Part shown: one piece after another, positions 10,807 through 22,560 of the stretch
Layout of the letters: every line of letters begins with the position of its first letter
How positions within the stretch are numbered: position 1 is the first letter of the stretch
Source of the DNA: Lactifluus volemus
Taxonomy: Eukaryota; Basidiomycota; Agaricomycetes; Russulales; Russulaceae
Assembly: GCA_022376515.1 (NCBI GenBank)
Contig: WTXI01000003.1
Coordinates: forward strand, 496,001 to 560,000
Length of the DNA stretch: 64,000 bases
Direction of reading: 5' to 3'
Notes under the pieces: model-generated
Database searches by the model: none
Seen by the model: the letters and a program-made list of their open reading frames with translations, nothing else
What the model was told of the DNA's origin: nothing
Program-made: the position numbers and the translations under genes

Positions 10807-11048
10807 ATGATTCTGGGGCACGTGGTCGATGACCCGGCGTGCGGAGTATTCACTTGTGAACGCGTGTTCAGCAAGGAGACGAATCGCAGTACAAAAAACA
10901 GGCCGGGGGTGGAAGGGGGGGGGGGGGGTCCGGCGATCCCCAGCATGAACTCAGGAGGTTGGCCCGAAAGTGGGTGGGTGATACCTCGGAATGTGGGCCC
11001 GAGGCGGGGGTCGTCCAGCCCGAGTATTTGCGTCGGCGATATTTTCAT
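10807..11048 (-). pseudogene. Retroelement ORF relic, copy 1
   Basis: The minus-strand frame reads DPRLGPTFRGITHP and PEFMLGIAG, matching fuller copies at 14640-15115 and 35354-36024. Those resemble the C-terminal part of a basidiomycete non-LTR-type reverse transcriptase polyprotein. It is a short fragment truncated on both sides. Confidence 0.4.
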
Positions 11049-11520
11049 GGGGTCACCAGTCAGGTCGCCCAGGTAAACACAAGGTGAAATGGTCGCTTCG
11101 TTCTACTAGTGAAAGTTGGGGTTCCTTGATGCGACTTGCCGTCCCGAGAGACGACAAGTAACGTCATAACAACCCTCTGTTCAGCTCAACAGAGTTCACG
11201 GGCACTCTGTAGTATGCTTTGTCGCTCGACGAAATGACGATGGAAGACAGATTTCCGCTTAAAATTTGTGAGGTGGTGCGCAACCAAATTTCGGGTCGTT
11301 CGGTAATATAGTACGCACATACAGATTTCAGCAATAATGAAAATTCTCCCAAGGACCTCATGATCCCAGCACGGATCACCGAAAAAAGCATACAAATGGC
11401 AACATTGCACCTCCCAAGCAAAAGAGGTCATAAATAAGGGCATGACAACAAAGCCCCCCGGGCCGTGAACCGGTGTAGCGAGTTAATTATGGGTTCATGT
11501 AACCGTGATGTAGATGCGCC
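11040..11520. repeat. Dispersed repeat R, copy 3
   Basis: Closely similar to 6485-6960 and likewise followed directly by a truncated CFA relic. It carries no MITE-like insertion at the position occupied in the 31984 copy, and so serves as an empty site. Confidence 0.6.
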
Positions 11521-11543
11521 TTTTGCCCATCATAGGAGAAGGT

Positions 11544-12026
11544 CGTGAACACATTGCCGCAGGCGACATCCGGTCGACTCGTCATCGAATCGATCTCGAA
11601 CATCGGGCTGCACTACACGTGCACGCTGCGTAAGTGGCGCCTGCGCTTCGAGAACAATTTTGGAGAGATATAGGGTTTGCGCAAGGGCTACCCGAGCGTG
11701 TTTGACGATGACCTGGATGACTCGGGCTCGGCGGGCGGCGAACAGGCGCCCAGGACGAGCTCGCAATCTTCCGGTGGTTATGTAATTCAAGTCGCTGCCA
11801 CCGTTTTTCGTGTCTGCTGAATTTGGGGGTTTTTTTTTCTTCTTCTATCTATTTATCTACTCTTCGTCAACACAAATGTTTGTGCTCTTTTTGCGTCCTG
11901 CTCTCACTCCGAATGCGGGTGGGGGATCGTCCATTCCGATAACTAAGCCAGTTTTTTTTCTTCTAGCTGCTATTGCAAGATTGGGTTCACGACGAGGATG
12001 TTAGGAGGCAAGTCTGATGATATATG
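11544..12026 (+). pseudogene. 5'-truncated CFA-like relic 2
   Basis: Same left breakpoint as relic 1. It still reads TSGRLVIESISNIGLHY in part, but has in-frame stops and a deletion around 11670. The microexon site is degraded (acacaaatg). The last exon is recognisable (CYCKIGFTTRMLGG). Non-functional. Confidence 0.7.
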
Positions 12027-12709
12027 TAATCTCTTTTTCTCGGGAGTGGGCTGCTGATAGCAACCTGATTAGATCATATCATCGCGATTACACATGAGGG
12101 TCACGAAGAGTTGGGCTGTGACGTATTCGAATGAACGGCGACGGAAGGGTTATTATGTACCTATGTCACGGTTAGACCACCTGTAGGAACTGACGGTGCG
12201 TGTAGTAAGTGGGATATGTCCTTCTTGATGTCCTCCTTGTTTGGCCCGGGGGAGAAACACACCGTTGTCTGGGATTCTGATTTGATCGTGCGCCACACCG
12301 CCAAGATGTATATGTGTTTCGTTCTATAAATGCCAACCTGTTTCCAGTGACCGGCCGTGTTTGAAGAAAACTCCCAAAGGTCCGTACCGACTCGCTTGCG
12401 CAAGACGAAAAGGCCAAAAGATTGGGGTTAAATGTATATAGATGCAGAGATACGTAGACATATATATATATAAACATCACTGCATGAAAGTTGAGGTTAT
12501 GAAGGCTTGAAGGAACAAATGAATGAAGAAAGGGGATAACATGAAGGTCCATGCGCATGCACAAGATTGCTGCGCTAGTGTCTGGCCAAATCTATGTATT
12601 AGAGTCCATACTAATTAAAGCTGTTCGGAAATGGGGCTCCATTTGGTGCCATCACGCTAGCATCGTGGCCCCGATCTCGACAATCCCTCCCTAGAGTTGG
12701 ATTCACGAG
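12027..12709. other. Spacer between CFA relic 2 and KNH4
   Basis: Third copy of the 4192-4826 spacer, with a short TA repeat near 12462-12472. No gene recognised. Confidence 0.4.
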
Positions 12710-13477
12710 TCAAGGTTTCATGTCACACCTGAAAGTGTCGGTGCGACCGCCAATAATGGTGAACATGGAGCTAATGCCTCCAGAATCTCCGTTAACTTGA
12801 ACTGTGTTTGTTTTTTCGCATGGCGAAGGAAATTGACCACGCGCAAGAGCGAGGCGAAAAAGTTTCAAGTCAGCTTATCCCAGCATTTTCGTATACCCGC
12901 AGGTGCGGGGAGGTTTTGAGGGGATGGGGGGAGAGAAAAAGGTTGAAAAGACGCACAGTCGACGATATAGTTGTTCCTATGTGGGACATTCGGCACGGTT
13001 ATTAGGACTTCGCCTGCAATTATAGGGACGTTCGTCGCAAGCGGTTTAGCTGTGATGTAACAAAGAAACAGCCGTGGTGTTTGTATGGCTCGTCGTCATA
13101 AACCACGCGCGTCGTCACGGTGGGAAAGGGGGGAGAGACTCACTGGCACACAGACGTTCAATGCCCTCATCCAGGAAGCCAAGTGAGATGTTGGCGGTCG
13201 CGCTGTGATTGTAACGACTAGCCGGGGGCACCCTGCATGGGCATCGAAGAGGAAAGGCAGTCAGCTGGAGGAGCCCTGATGGAATGGTGGCAAGTGGACC
13301 ACGAAGAGAAACTGCGCACCATTTGACTGGTTGAGTACTGGCTACATCCCATATGGTGTGTTCATTCGGCATTGTGAAAGCTACTGCGACGACCTCATTG
13401 GCGTTATGCTTCACCAGGGCGGCCGCTTGGGCAAGGGCCATGAAGGAAAAGAGGACGATGGAAAAGGAGCGGGACAT
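12710..13477 (-). CDS. KNH4: small secreted Kre9/KNH-domain protein
   Basis: Four-exon gene. The signal peptide is MSRSFSIVLFSFMALAQA. Core strands: FTMPNEHTIWDVASTQPVKW, ANISLGFLDEG, TKPLATNVPI, GEVLITVPNVPHRNNYIVD and GISSMFTIIGG, ending RCDMKP before TGA at 12710. Both family cysteines are present (RLCA and FRC). No GPI signal. Splice sites sit where they do in KNH2 (GTGCGC, GTGAGT and GTGCGT donors). It lies directly before the unit that precedes NLR1. Confidence 0.7.
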
Positions 13478-13520
13478 GAGGATTTAATGGGAGGAGAAAG
13501 AAGGGCATTGGAGTGACATC

Positions 13521-13527
13521 TTATATC
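13521..13527 (-). promoter_or_regulatory. TATA-like box of KNH4
   Basis: GATATAA on the minus strand, 44 nt upstream of the ATG. The element is conserved across the KNH siblings. Confidence 0.5.
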
Positions 13528-14639
13528 ATTCTGTACCCCACTTGACCGGGCTTCTCTCAACATCAACAATGCGACAGTGACGCATTTGCCCGGCTTCCTC
13601 ATCTCGGTGGACCAGCTAATATCGGTCGTCCAAACATTCGGAAGCCATGCCTGCTTCCGACTCATCAATTCGGATCAATTGCTTGTAATATAGTACGCAC
13701 AAATAGATTTCAGCAATAATGAGATTTGTCCCAAGAGCCCCATGGGCCCAGCGTGGATCACCGAAAGAAGCATACGAATGGCAACGTTGCACCCCCCAAG
13801 CGAAAGAGGTCATAAATGATTGCATGACAACAAAGTGCCCGTGAATCGTAACGAGTAATTATTGGATCGGGTAACAATGGCCGCGGCGTAGATGCACATT
13901 TTCTCTGTCAAAGCAGAAGCATTGTGATCATGGAGGAGGTCGCGCTGTTGAGGCTTACAGACGCTAATGCAGAGAACGTGGAATCCGCGGGAGGTGACTC
14001 TCTACTTTGGTAACATGCATACAAAGGAGTGCAACACCCGATGGAGAAACGCACGTGGAGAGCCGATCACAAAAAGGCCCATCTCGTGATACAGTCCCAG
14101 AGTTCATATATCATGTGGCACTTCCGATTAACACAGCAAAAATGACCGTATTGCTCATTGTCAAGTGACATCACAGTCAGAAAGACAAACAAGGGATTCG
14201 TGTACTCGTCTTGCGCGAGAAGAGATGGGGGTCAAGAACATGAAAAAGCTAACAGAACTTGAAGCCAACGAGTAACCTTGGCTGAGCGCTGAGCACTGAG
14301 TACTGAGCAGTCAAGCCGATGACGTCGACGACGAGCTTGGGCTTGGCATATACGTTTCGAGCTGCCAGTTGCCAGTGATGGAGCGCCACTGGGTCAGAGC
14401 GCCATACAGAGAGGTAGGTGAGGCCATGGAATGTTTTTTTTTTTTGATCTGCAATTATGTAGTGCAACGTGCTACAAAAGACAAGGACGTGCTTGGCTAG
14501 CTAAAGTATAACTATATAATGGCCAGGGTGGGGAGGGGTAGGGGTGGAGTATCTCTAACGAGGAAAGGTGTGGGTGAGGTATCGGGGGTGGTAGGAGGGG
14601 GTTGGGCCGACACCCAGAGGTAGTCAGCCATGGCCTTCC
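13528..14639. repeat. Non-coding duplicated unit downstream of KNH4 (copy 2)
   Basis: Matches 8913-10283 and 34398-35350 in order and sequence, including the right half of R (13680-13900). No conserved frame. Nothing else recognised. Confidence 0.5.
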
Positions 14640-15115
14640 AGGGGGGGTGGGGGTCCAACGCAGGCCTGTGCTTCCTCTATGAACTTTGCGAGGGCTGCCC
14701 CGCCGAATGTGGGGTGGGGATAGAGGGTGACGTGTCTTGTCGCGCTTCTGGGAAGAGGGGGCATCGGATGATGACGTGTTCGGCTGTCTGGAAGAGTTCG
14801 GGCTATGGGGCTAGCGTGTTCAGTAAGGAGACGAATCGCAGTATAAAAAACAGGCCGGGGGGGCTCCGGCGATGAACTCAGGGGGTTGGCCCGAAGGTGG
14901 GTGGGTGAGAGCTCGGAATGTGGGCCCGCAGAGGCTCATCCAGCCAGGTCTGGCCCCAGTGTGTCAGGGCTTGCCGACGGGCTATGTCACGTAGGGCGGT
15001 GATATTCGGTGGCGTGAGGATAGGCTCCTAGGGCGTGGCTGCGTTGACAGCTTCGACAGCGATCTCTTGTAGGCGCTTAATAGCCGTGCGAAGTTCGGAC
15101 CATAGCGGCATGGAA
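14640..15115 (-). pseudogene. Retroelement ORF relic, copy 2
   Basis: The minus strand matches the relic at 35354-36024 but is more broken, with deletions around 14800-14900. It overlaps antisense the position where NLR1 translation is proposed to begin. Confidence 0.35.
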
Positions 15116-18100
15116 CGTGTCCACAAACGCGGAGGGTGCGTGGGTTGCCTCAATCTTCTCACCTATATTTCAATCTACGAACGAGTTTCCCATCAACATG
15201 ATCCACAATCCGTATGCCAAGATCTCTCATGCTCGATCTACCTCTTGATTGATCATTACTATAGCCCAGGTCCTCAAAACTCTGAAATTCAGCCCATCAG
15301 TCACCCACAAACCAGCGAAATTCAACCGAGCTTGCTCCCTCTTCAGGTGACCAGTACGTATCTTTATGCTTCAATTCTGATCAGTACTTAATTTCTATCC
15401 CATATTAGTCCTCAGAGCACACAATATTCCCCGTCTCAAGACCTTCATTGGCGAAAAGAGACGATTTTATGCTACTGTGACATACGGGGAGAGCAAGTGG
15501 CAGTCACGACCTGTGCGGAGGGTAGCGCATCGCGTGGAATGGAATGAGAATGTTGACGCATTGTGAGAAATGCCAAATCTAAATCTTTATTCCTCCGTGC
15601 AACTGAATCTCCTGCAGTGCTGTGCAGCCATTCTCCCGTATAACAATATCCCTTTATGCGAAAAAGGCCATGGCCACAGACATCCTTATTGGAAGGCAAG
15701 AAATCACCTGTGAACCCCAACACGGTTCGTAATTTTTTGAAATTGTTAATTATATTTCTGGGCTAAGAGTCCTACATGAAGAACTTGACGTTGCTTTTGG
15801 AAGTACTGGCGGACATGTTGGAGAGCCAGCCACAGTGTTAACGATCAGCATGTCAGCAAACGCGAGTTCCTCTCTGATTGTGGCGGTCAACACCTCGAAC
15901 CCAAAGCCGGCTGAGACGGCTGATTTGGGTAATCCCGCTGCTGAAAGAGGTATTACGAGTGGTGCTCCTGTAGAACCAGTTGTGGATAATCGGACGAAGA
16001 TATCGCATACCCTCGATCACGCCGAGGAAGCTATGGATACGGTCAAGACGTGGAAGAGTACAGTTAATGTCATCAAGTGCGTGATGGATACCATCGGTCC
16101 AATCGCAGATGTATGTCCAATATTGTTTTTTCTTGCCTCGCCGAGTCAACTTTTTCTGTTTAGCTAGTCCCCCATGCCAAGCTAGCATGGAGTCTCCTCT
16201 CAAAGATTCCCGAAGTACGGGTCCTTGTCTTATTGCAGGATATGGAAAACTCATTCTTTTTTCACCCCGCCACCAGACTTTGCTACACCAGTTTCAACGT
16301 GACGAGAATGTCCGGACACTACTTACGGCGATACGGGATTCGTTTGAATTTACAAAGGAAGCGGACGTTTTGAGGAACATCCGAGTGGGGTCTGCTCAGG
16401 CACAAATCCTCGACGAGATGCTGCAGTGCGTCTCCAAATCTGCCGAATTTATCGAATCATATGCGAAGGATGTGCAAGTCGGTATGTTGTCTTGACTTTC
16501 TCGTTGCCCGTTATAAACTTGTGGTTTCCAGGAAAGCGGACTTTGAAGAATATCAGTGGCCAAGTTGACGAGAAAGTCGATGACTATCGCGCCACCCTCG
16601 TCCGATTGCGAGATAATTTCCTCGCAAGCGCTGCTGTCACCACCGAACTTACTGTGTTGGAAGCTGGTGCGTAATTCTGACAGTCATAAATTCGTCTGAT
16701 CGTCGATGTAACAAGGGAAACTCAGAAATGGGCGCAATTATCAGAGAATTGCCTTACAAGGGAGGCTGGCGATTCGGCGATGAGAAGCGTTGTCTTCCAG
16801 GCACACGCGAAGATTTCTTGGATCATATTACCAAGTGGATCGAGTACCCGAAATCTCAGCGTGGGTTGGTTCTCCTCGGCCAGGCAGGAACGGGAAAGTC
16901 TTCGATTGCACACGAGGTTGCACGTCGCTTCAACAGGAAAGGCCTCGGCTGTTACTTTACATTTCTGCGGAAGGAGCAGTCGAAAGAGGAAGTTTACCAA
17001 CTGTTCACGACGGTTGCTCGGGACCTTTCCTATCGCCACCCTACGTTCAAGCTCGCCCTTGGGAAGATCCTTAAGGAAGATCCATCTCTTTGTGGCACGC
17101 GAGACTATCGCATACTCTTTGAATCCCTGCTCGTCGAACCGCTGAAGAATCTGCGACTTGCTGGCCCGATTCTCATTGTAATCGATGGATTGGACGAGAG
17201 TGGGGATACAACGGGCAAGATCGGACTACACACATTTATCGCGCATCACCTCGTCGACCTCCCACGAGAATTTCGCATACTTATCACCTCTAGACCAGAG
17301 CATGGTATCGAACCTGCGTTCGCCAAAGCTTCGAATATCGACACCCTCTACATGGATGACAGCAAATTGGCTGCGAAGACGGAGCAAGATATTGGGATGT
17401 ATCTTCAGAATGAGCTCCGTCCAGACGTGTTCGAAGACCATGGTATCGAACTAGCAAAGGCGGCCGAGGGCCTGTTCCAGTGGGCTGCCGTTGCAAGCGG
17501 ATTTATAAATATGCCTCCAGCTACTTTTGGATTTAGCGAGAAGAAGTGCGTACGGCACTTGTTGGGACGCTCTCGAGACCGCAATGGACAAGATCCGTTG
17601 GACAAGTTATACGAAGAAGTTCTCGAAGCGTACTTCAATCCGCATGAAGCACAGATTCTATTCAGGTCCGTGATGGGACAACTTTTTGCTTCGATGGAAC
17701 CCCTGTCCCTTCATTCTTTGATTGTGCTGCGTCGGCATGCCCCCATTGATGACCCTGAGGACTCTCGTCCAGTTGTCGAAATGCTCCGGCACCTCGGCTC
17801 GCTTCTGAGTAACGTCAATTCATCTGATCAAACGCGTCCCATCGTTCCTCTCCACACTTCATTCCGCGACTTTCTGACCAGCAGGAAGAGTGATGCATTT
17901 TATGTGGATCTTGACGATGCCCACCGTCAGTTGGCCCACTCCTGCCTTTCTATAATGCTCGACAAGCTGATGTTCAACATCTGCGAACTCGAGTCGTCAT
18001 ATATCGCCAACAGCGATGTATCAGACCTTCCCTCTCGAATCACCAAACACATTCCACATGCTCTATCGTATGCCTGCATTTTCTGGGACGATCATCTGGA

Positions 18101-20671
18101 ACATGTTGCTTTCGAGCACGACCTCTTCGCGAAACTTCGATCCTTCTTCGAGACAAAGTTTCTATTTTGGCTGGAAGTGCTTAGCATTAAATCTGCTGTG
18201 GCCCTTGCTTCGCCAGCATTATCGTCCTTGAAGACATGGTTACGGTCTGACCAGCCGAAGGTATGTACATCCCATAGTTCAATATGACATGTAGTGACTA
18301 TTGGGCGAATTTGCAAAAGGGTTCCCAAGCAGACGTGGAGAATGTTTTGGCATTTGTGAATGATGGGTCCGCATTTGTGCGGTACTTTGGAATGGCCATG
18401 GCAAGGAGCGCTCCACATATCTATATATCCGCGCTGCCATTCGCGCCATCCTCTTCACTCATCGCCAGGCATTACATTGGTCTATTTCCATACACATTGT
18501 CCTTGGAGCGCGGGCAGTTGTCTCGTTGGCCAGCATTGGAAATGACGATCCGGGCATATGACAAACCAGTCGAAGTTGTCAGATTCTCACCGGATGGACA
18601 ACGCATTGCGTCAGCCTCACAAGATCACACAATTTGTGTGTGGGATGCTACAACAGGAGAGATTGTAGCAGGCCCATTTACTGGGCACACCAATCTTGTC
18701 AACTCCATCGCTTTCTCGCCAGACGGGAAGCGCATCACCTCGGGCTCGGGAGATAACACGATTCGCGTTTGGGATGCCACAACTGGAGAGGTCGTAGCAG
18801 GCCCGTTTATTGGACATACCCGTTGGGTCAGATCTGTTGCATTCTCGCCGGACGGGAAGAGCATTGCATCGGCATCAGACGATTGTACGATTCGCGTGTG
18901 GGATGCCGCAACGGGAGAGCTTCTAGTGGGCCCATTCACTGGACATACCGATTGGGTCAGATCTATTGCATTCTCGTCGGACGGCCAGCGCATCGCATCA
19001 GCATCGAATGATTGTACGATTCGCGTATGGGATGCCGCAACAGGGGATGTCAGAGTGGGCCCGTTTACTGGACACACCGATAAGGTTGCATCAATTGCAT
19101 TCTCCCCGGACGGACAGCGCATAGCCTCGGGCTCCGCAGATCGCACAATTCGCGTATGGGATGCCTCAACAGGACAGATCATAGCAGGCCCATTTACCGG
19201 ACACACCGATGAGGTCAATGATGCTGCGTTCTCTCCAGACGGGCAGCTCATCGCCTCAGCCTCAAGCGATTGCACGATCCGTGTGTGGGATGCCACAACG
19301 GGGAAGGTTGTGGCGGGCCCGTTTATTGGTCACACCGATAAGATCTTTTCTGTTGTATTCTCTCCGGACAGGCAACGCATCACATCGTCCTCGTTCGATC
19401 GCACGATTCGTGTGTGGGGTGTCGCAACCAGAGAGGTAGCAGCAGGCCCGTTTACTGGTCACACCGGTTGGGTCCATTCTGTTGCATTTTCGTCGGACGG
19501 GAAGCGCATCGCCTCGGCCTCGTTCGATCAAACAATTTGCGTGTGGGATGCCGGAACAGGAGAGGTCGTGGTGGGTCCATTTACTGGACACACAGACCGC
19601 ATCCATTTTGTAGCATTCTCGCCGGACGGACAACGCATTGCCTCGGCTTCAGGAGATAACACGATCCGCGTGTGGGATGCTACAACAGGAGAGGTCATGG
19701 GCCTATTGACTGGACACACCAATTGTGTCACCTCAATTGCATTCTCGCCAGACGGGCGGTGCATCATCTCAGGCTCTGGAGATGACACGATTCGTGTTTG
19801 GGATGCCGCAACAGGAGAGCTCGTAGTGGGCCCGATTACTGGACATACCGATTGGGTCAGATCCGTTTCCTTCTCGCCAGACGGGCAGCGCATTGCGTCG
19901 GCATCAGACGATCATACGATTCGAGTGTGGTCTGTCGCAACGGGAGATCTTCTAGCGGGCCCATTTACTGGACATACCGATTGGGTCAGATCTATTGCAT
20001 TCTCATCGGATGGGCAGCGCATTGCCTCAGGCTCGCTTGATCACACGATTTGTGTGTGGGATGCCACAACAGGAGTAATTCTTGCAGGCCCATTAACACA
20101 CGCCGATGAGGTCAACTCCGTTGCATTTTCGCCGGACGGGCAGCGCATTGCCTCAGCCTCGGATGATCGCACGATTTGCGTGTGGGATGCCATAACCGGG
20201 AAGGTCGTAGCGAGCCCGTTTACTGGGCACACCGATTCGGTCTTATCAGTCGCATTTTCCCCAGACGGGCAGCACATTGCATCGGCCTCCGCAGATTACA
20301 CGATTCGTGTATGGGATGTCCCATCGGAAGCAAGACCGATCCCTGAACACACTAAATCGATCGACTCTGTGGAATTCTCTATGGACGAGCAGCGCATTAT
20401 GGCCTCACAAGATCGCACAGATCACGATGACTTCAGAGTAGGAGACATTGAAAACATCCATTTCATGAATAAATTCCTGATCAATAATGATGGGTGGATG
20501 TGTGGGGAAGAGGGGGAGCTTCTTTTATGGATTCCCCAGATTCACAGACCATATTTTCATAGATCTAACACTCTTTGGATTGCAGGTACGAACGAGACTT
20601 GGCTTGAATTAGCGAACTTTGTGCATGGATTGGATTGGACTAAAGTATATGTTCACAATTTATCTAAATAG
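15110..20671 (+). CDS. NLR1: NACHT-WD40 STAND receptor
   Basis: Exons: 15110-15353, 15409-15562, 15618-15728, 15768-16110, 16164-16214, 16277-16481, 16532-16666, 16726-18260, 18320-20671; 1709 residues, all phases consistent. A C2-like N-terminal region (ILRAHNIPRLK; KWQSRPVRRVAHRVEWNENV; ITISLYAKKA) is followed by a helical linker of about 250 residues. The NACHT NTPase has Walker A GQAGTGKS (466-473), Walker B ILIVIDGLDES, sensor ILITSRPE and the VPLHTSFRDFL winged-helix motif. Fourteen 42-43-residue WD40 units (about 1003-1605), a degenerate fifteenth and a conserved cap (GWMCGEEGELLLW) follow. Fourteen units suggest two seven-bladed propellers. Fungal NACHT-WD40 proteins include heterokaryon-incompatibility receptors (HET-E/HET-D type), which sense non-self and trigger cell death; that role is inferred here. 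The start is uncertain because the first exon lies in old repeat sequence. Confidence 0.8.
18548..20340 (+). repeat. WD40-coding tandem repeat of NLR1 (14 units, about 129 bp)
   Basis: Fourteen head-to-tail units are near-identical at DNA level, each encoding GHT-x-x-V-x-S-[IV]-AFSPDGQRIAS-x-S-x-D-x-TIRVWDA-TGE-VVAGPF. Differences concentrate just after GHT and around S-x-D-x-T. Unit 13 lacks the Gly of GHT (HADEV). Equivalent arrays lie in NLR2, NLR3 and NLR4. Confidence 0.85.
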
Positions 20672-21430
20672 AGTCAAGTATATGCATATATTTTTTTAAT
20701 TTATTTCAGAGTTCCTGTCGAATCCCAGTGTACAGAAAGTATTTTTATAGAGGCCATAATATTCAGCGGCTAGCCCATCGAAACACTAGCGTGAATCATG
20801 TTCGAAAGCATTCTCAGGCTCTAGGGTCACCCGAGGGGATTCCTAGGATCCTGTATGCTCGAGACGGAAAGCTGATGGGAAGTTGGCGTCATGCCACGTA
20901 ACAGAGACTGAAAGATGCGTTTCATTCGTTGGCAATAGTCTCAGCCCCACAGGGCCAAGGACGAAAAGGCTACGCTTAACTCTTTAGCAACTTGCGTTTT
21001 GATGCGGCAGTGTTGTAGACGAATTTTGCCGCCGAGGGGTCTCACAGCTTGATAATGAAAATGGTTCACCGATAGCCACATTTAACAACCCGGCTTTTGG
21101 TTCGATTAAGAGCAGATTCTCAAAAGATCCCAAACTCGTAGGGTGGTCAGGTTAGCCCCATTAGGGTTAGGGTATATTCTCTCAGACGACGCACGGGAGT
21201 TTACTATTGAGAGAACAAACCATTGCATCTGACGCTATGGAAATGCTTTTCAGACTTTGCGCGGAGGATGGGGTCTAGCTGCTCCAAGGCGTGATGAGAA
21301 CAGCTAAGTCTCTTAGTTCCACGATCTGATGTCTGCGAGAAGGGGTGCCATCTCGACGACTCTTCGCCCAGGCGAGCTAAAGAGAGATAAGTGATGCCAC
21401 TTTCAGGTAGGAGGGTCAACATTTACCTTT
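20672..21430. repeat. 3' flank shared by NLR1, NLR2 and NLR3
   Basis: This non-coding block begins at the stop codon. It recurs at 29854-30540 and 41542-42290 but not after NLR4. It contains TTAGGGTTAGGG (21161-21172) in all three copies. It marks NLR1 and NLR2 as products of an older tandem duplication. Confidence 0.65.
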
Positions 21431-22560
21431 TGAGGTTCTGTCTCTCTTCCTCTTCCAGTGGCGAATCTGGTGCTCGTGACACAACAAAGAACTGTGTCAG
21501 CTCAGGCCGCAGTCTGAACCATGACCTGTCATGCTCCGGGGACGATGGTGGGGCCAGCTAACCGGGCGCACTTTTGCAAGGCCATCCAACAAGACAAGCT
21601 TCTTCGCTTCCGACCGAGTAGTGCTACTACCGAGAGTGGTATCGTTGGAGGTAGCTTCTGCGAGCGCATGATGCTACAGTATTCTGGGAAAGTTGGCTGT
21701 AGACGAAGGGCTGATTATAAGTCAAGAAACCTCGGCGCCCTTTTGACAGTGGCAAGACTTCTTTGAGTTTATAGATTCGACCGCATAAAGAGCCATAATT
21801 GCACTCGTGCTGTAAATTGAAGACTCTTGGGGTGCCGCTGTGTTGTGGAGTGGCCCTCAATAGGGGAGAGTAGGCTATTTGGGCGGTGCGTGCCTCGGTC
21901 TGGGAGGAAATTGCTGGATGGGAATAAGAGACGGGAGGAATCGCCATACCTGTAATTCTTGAGACTTCGGCGCAGATAATTTCGGTTTACCCAGATACGA
22001 TAGACTACATCCGGGTCTTTTTTCACCCTATTGAGCGTGAGATTGAGAGTTGGTATGCCTGGTGGTCGTCCGTGTCGGCTTGAATGGTGCTAGACTTGCG
22101 GCTCTCTAGGCAGTTGAGGTGGTCGGTGGGCATGCCTTCGGACGACGGGATTCGGCCGACAGGCGGATTACTGTAAATGCCTCAAAGGCGGACCAGCATG
22201 TCCCGTTCTTTTTAAAAGGACTGTGCATCTGTAAAGCGCTATATGTCTTCAATCCACAAAGACGTGCTCGGCACCGCTTGTGACAACAAGAGCCTAGTTT
22301 GACGGGTGGCCTACCTACATGGTGCTGCGAGCGTGTTTCTAGTTGTTATCCGTGATCGGTTGTGGGTCTCGCCTTCGCAGGCTTGAGACTCCTCTCAAGA
22401 CCATGCGCGGGCTGCCAGGGGGTTGGGGTGACCGGGGGTGAGGTGGCGCTCTTCCGTTGGTTGAGGCAGATCACGTGAATCGGCATTTGGATTGGCTGGG
22501 GTTGGGGGAGCGTGGGCTGTGAAGACCAGCATATCCTTCGTCTTGCTTATCGTGAAGTCA
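21431..22560. other. Region between NLR1 3' flank and PlsC pseudogene 1
   Basis: Duplicated at 42290-43290. A plus-strand frame (21521-21766, GIVGGSFCE, LQYSGKVG) is preserved in both copies (42392-42628), but it has no recognisable domain and no clear start context. No confident gene. The last 200 bp lead into the acyltransferase relic. Confidence 0.3.

Noticed and set aside
6145..15115. A giant transposon (Starship-type) carrying accessory genes.
   Set aside because: No tyrosine-recombinase (DUF3435) captain, no ends and no target duplication are visible; the layout is explained by tandem segmental duplication.
15190..15353. A TGA in the frame MIHNPYAKISHARSTS suggested that NLR1 has a premature stop absent from NLR3.
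   Set aside because: Splice phases require the neighbouring frame (…SLLPLQVT joined to ILRAHN through the GTACGT donor), which is open in NLR1. The stop lies in a non-coding frame.
18625..19296. Long minus-strand open frames inside the WD40 arrays (also 27796-28374, 48055-48657 and 37445-38302).
   Set aside because: They mirror the strongly biased, repetitive plus-strand coding sequence, recur with the same period, and lack starts, splice logic or domains.
18548..20340. Regular periodicity could be read as a CRISPR-like or satellite array.
   Set aside because: The unit is 129 bp, encodes WD40 repeats in frame and has no spacers; the genome is fungal.
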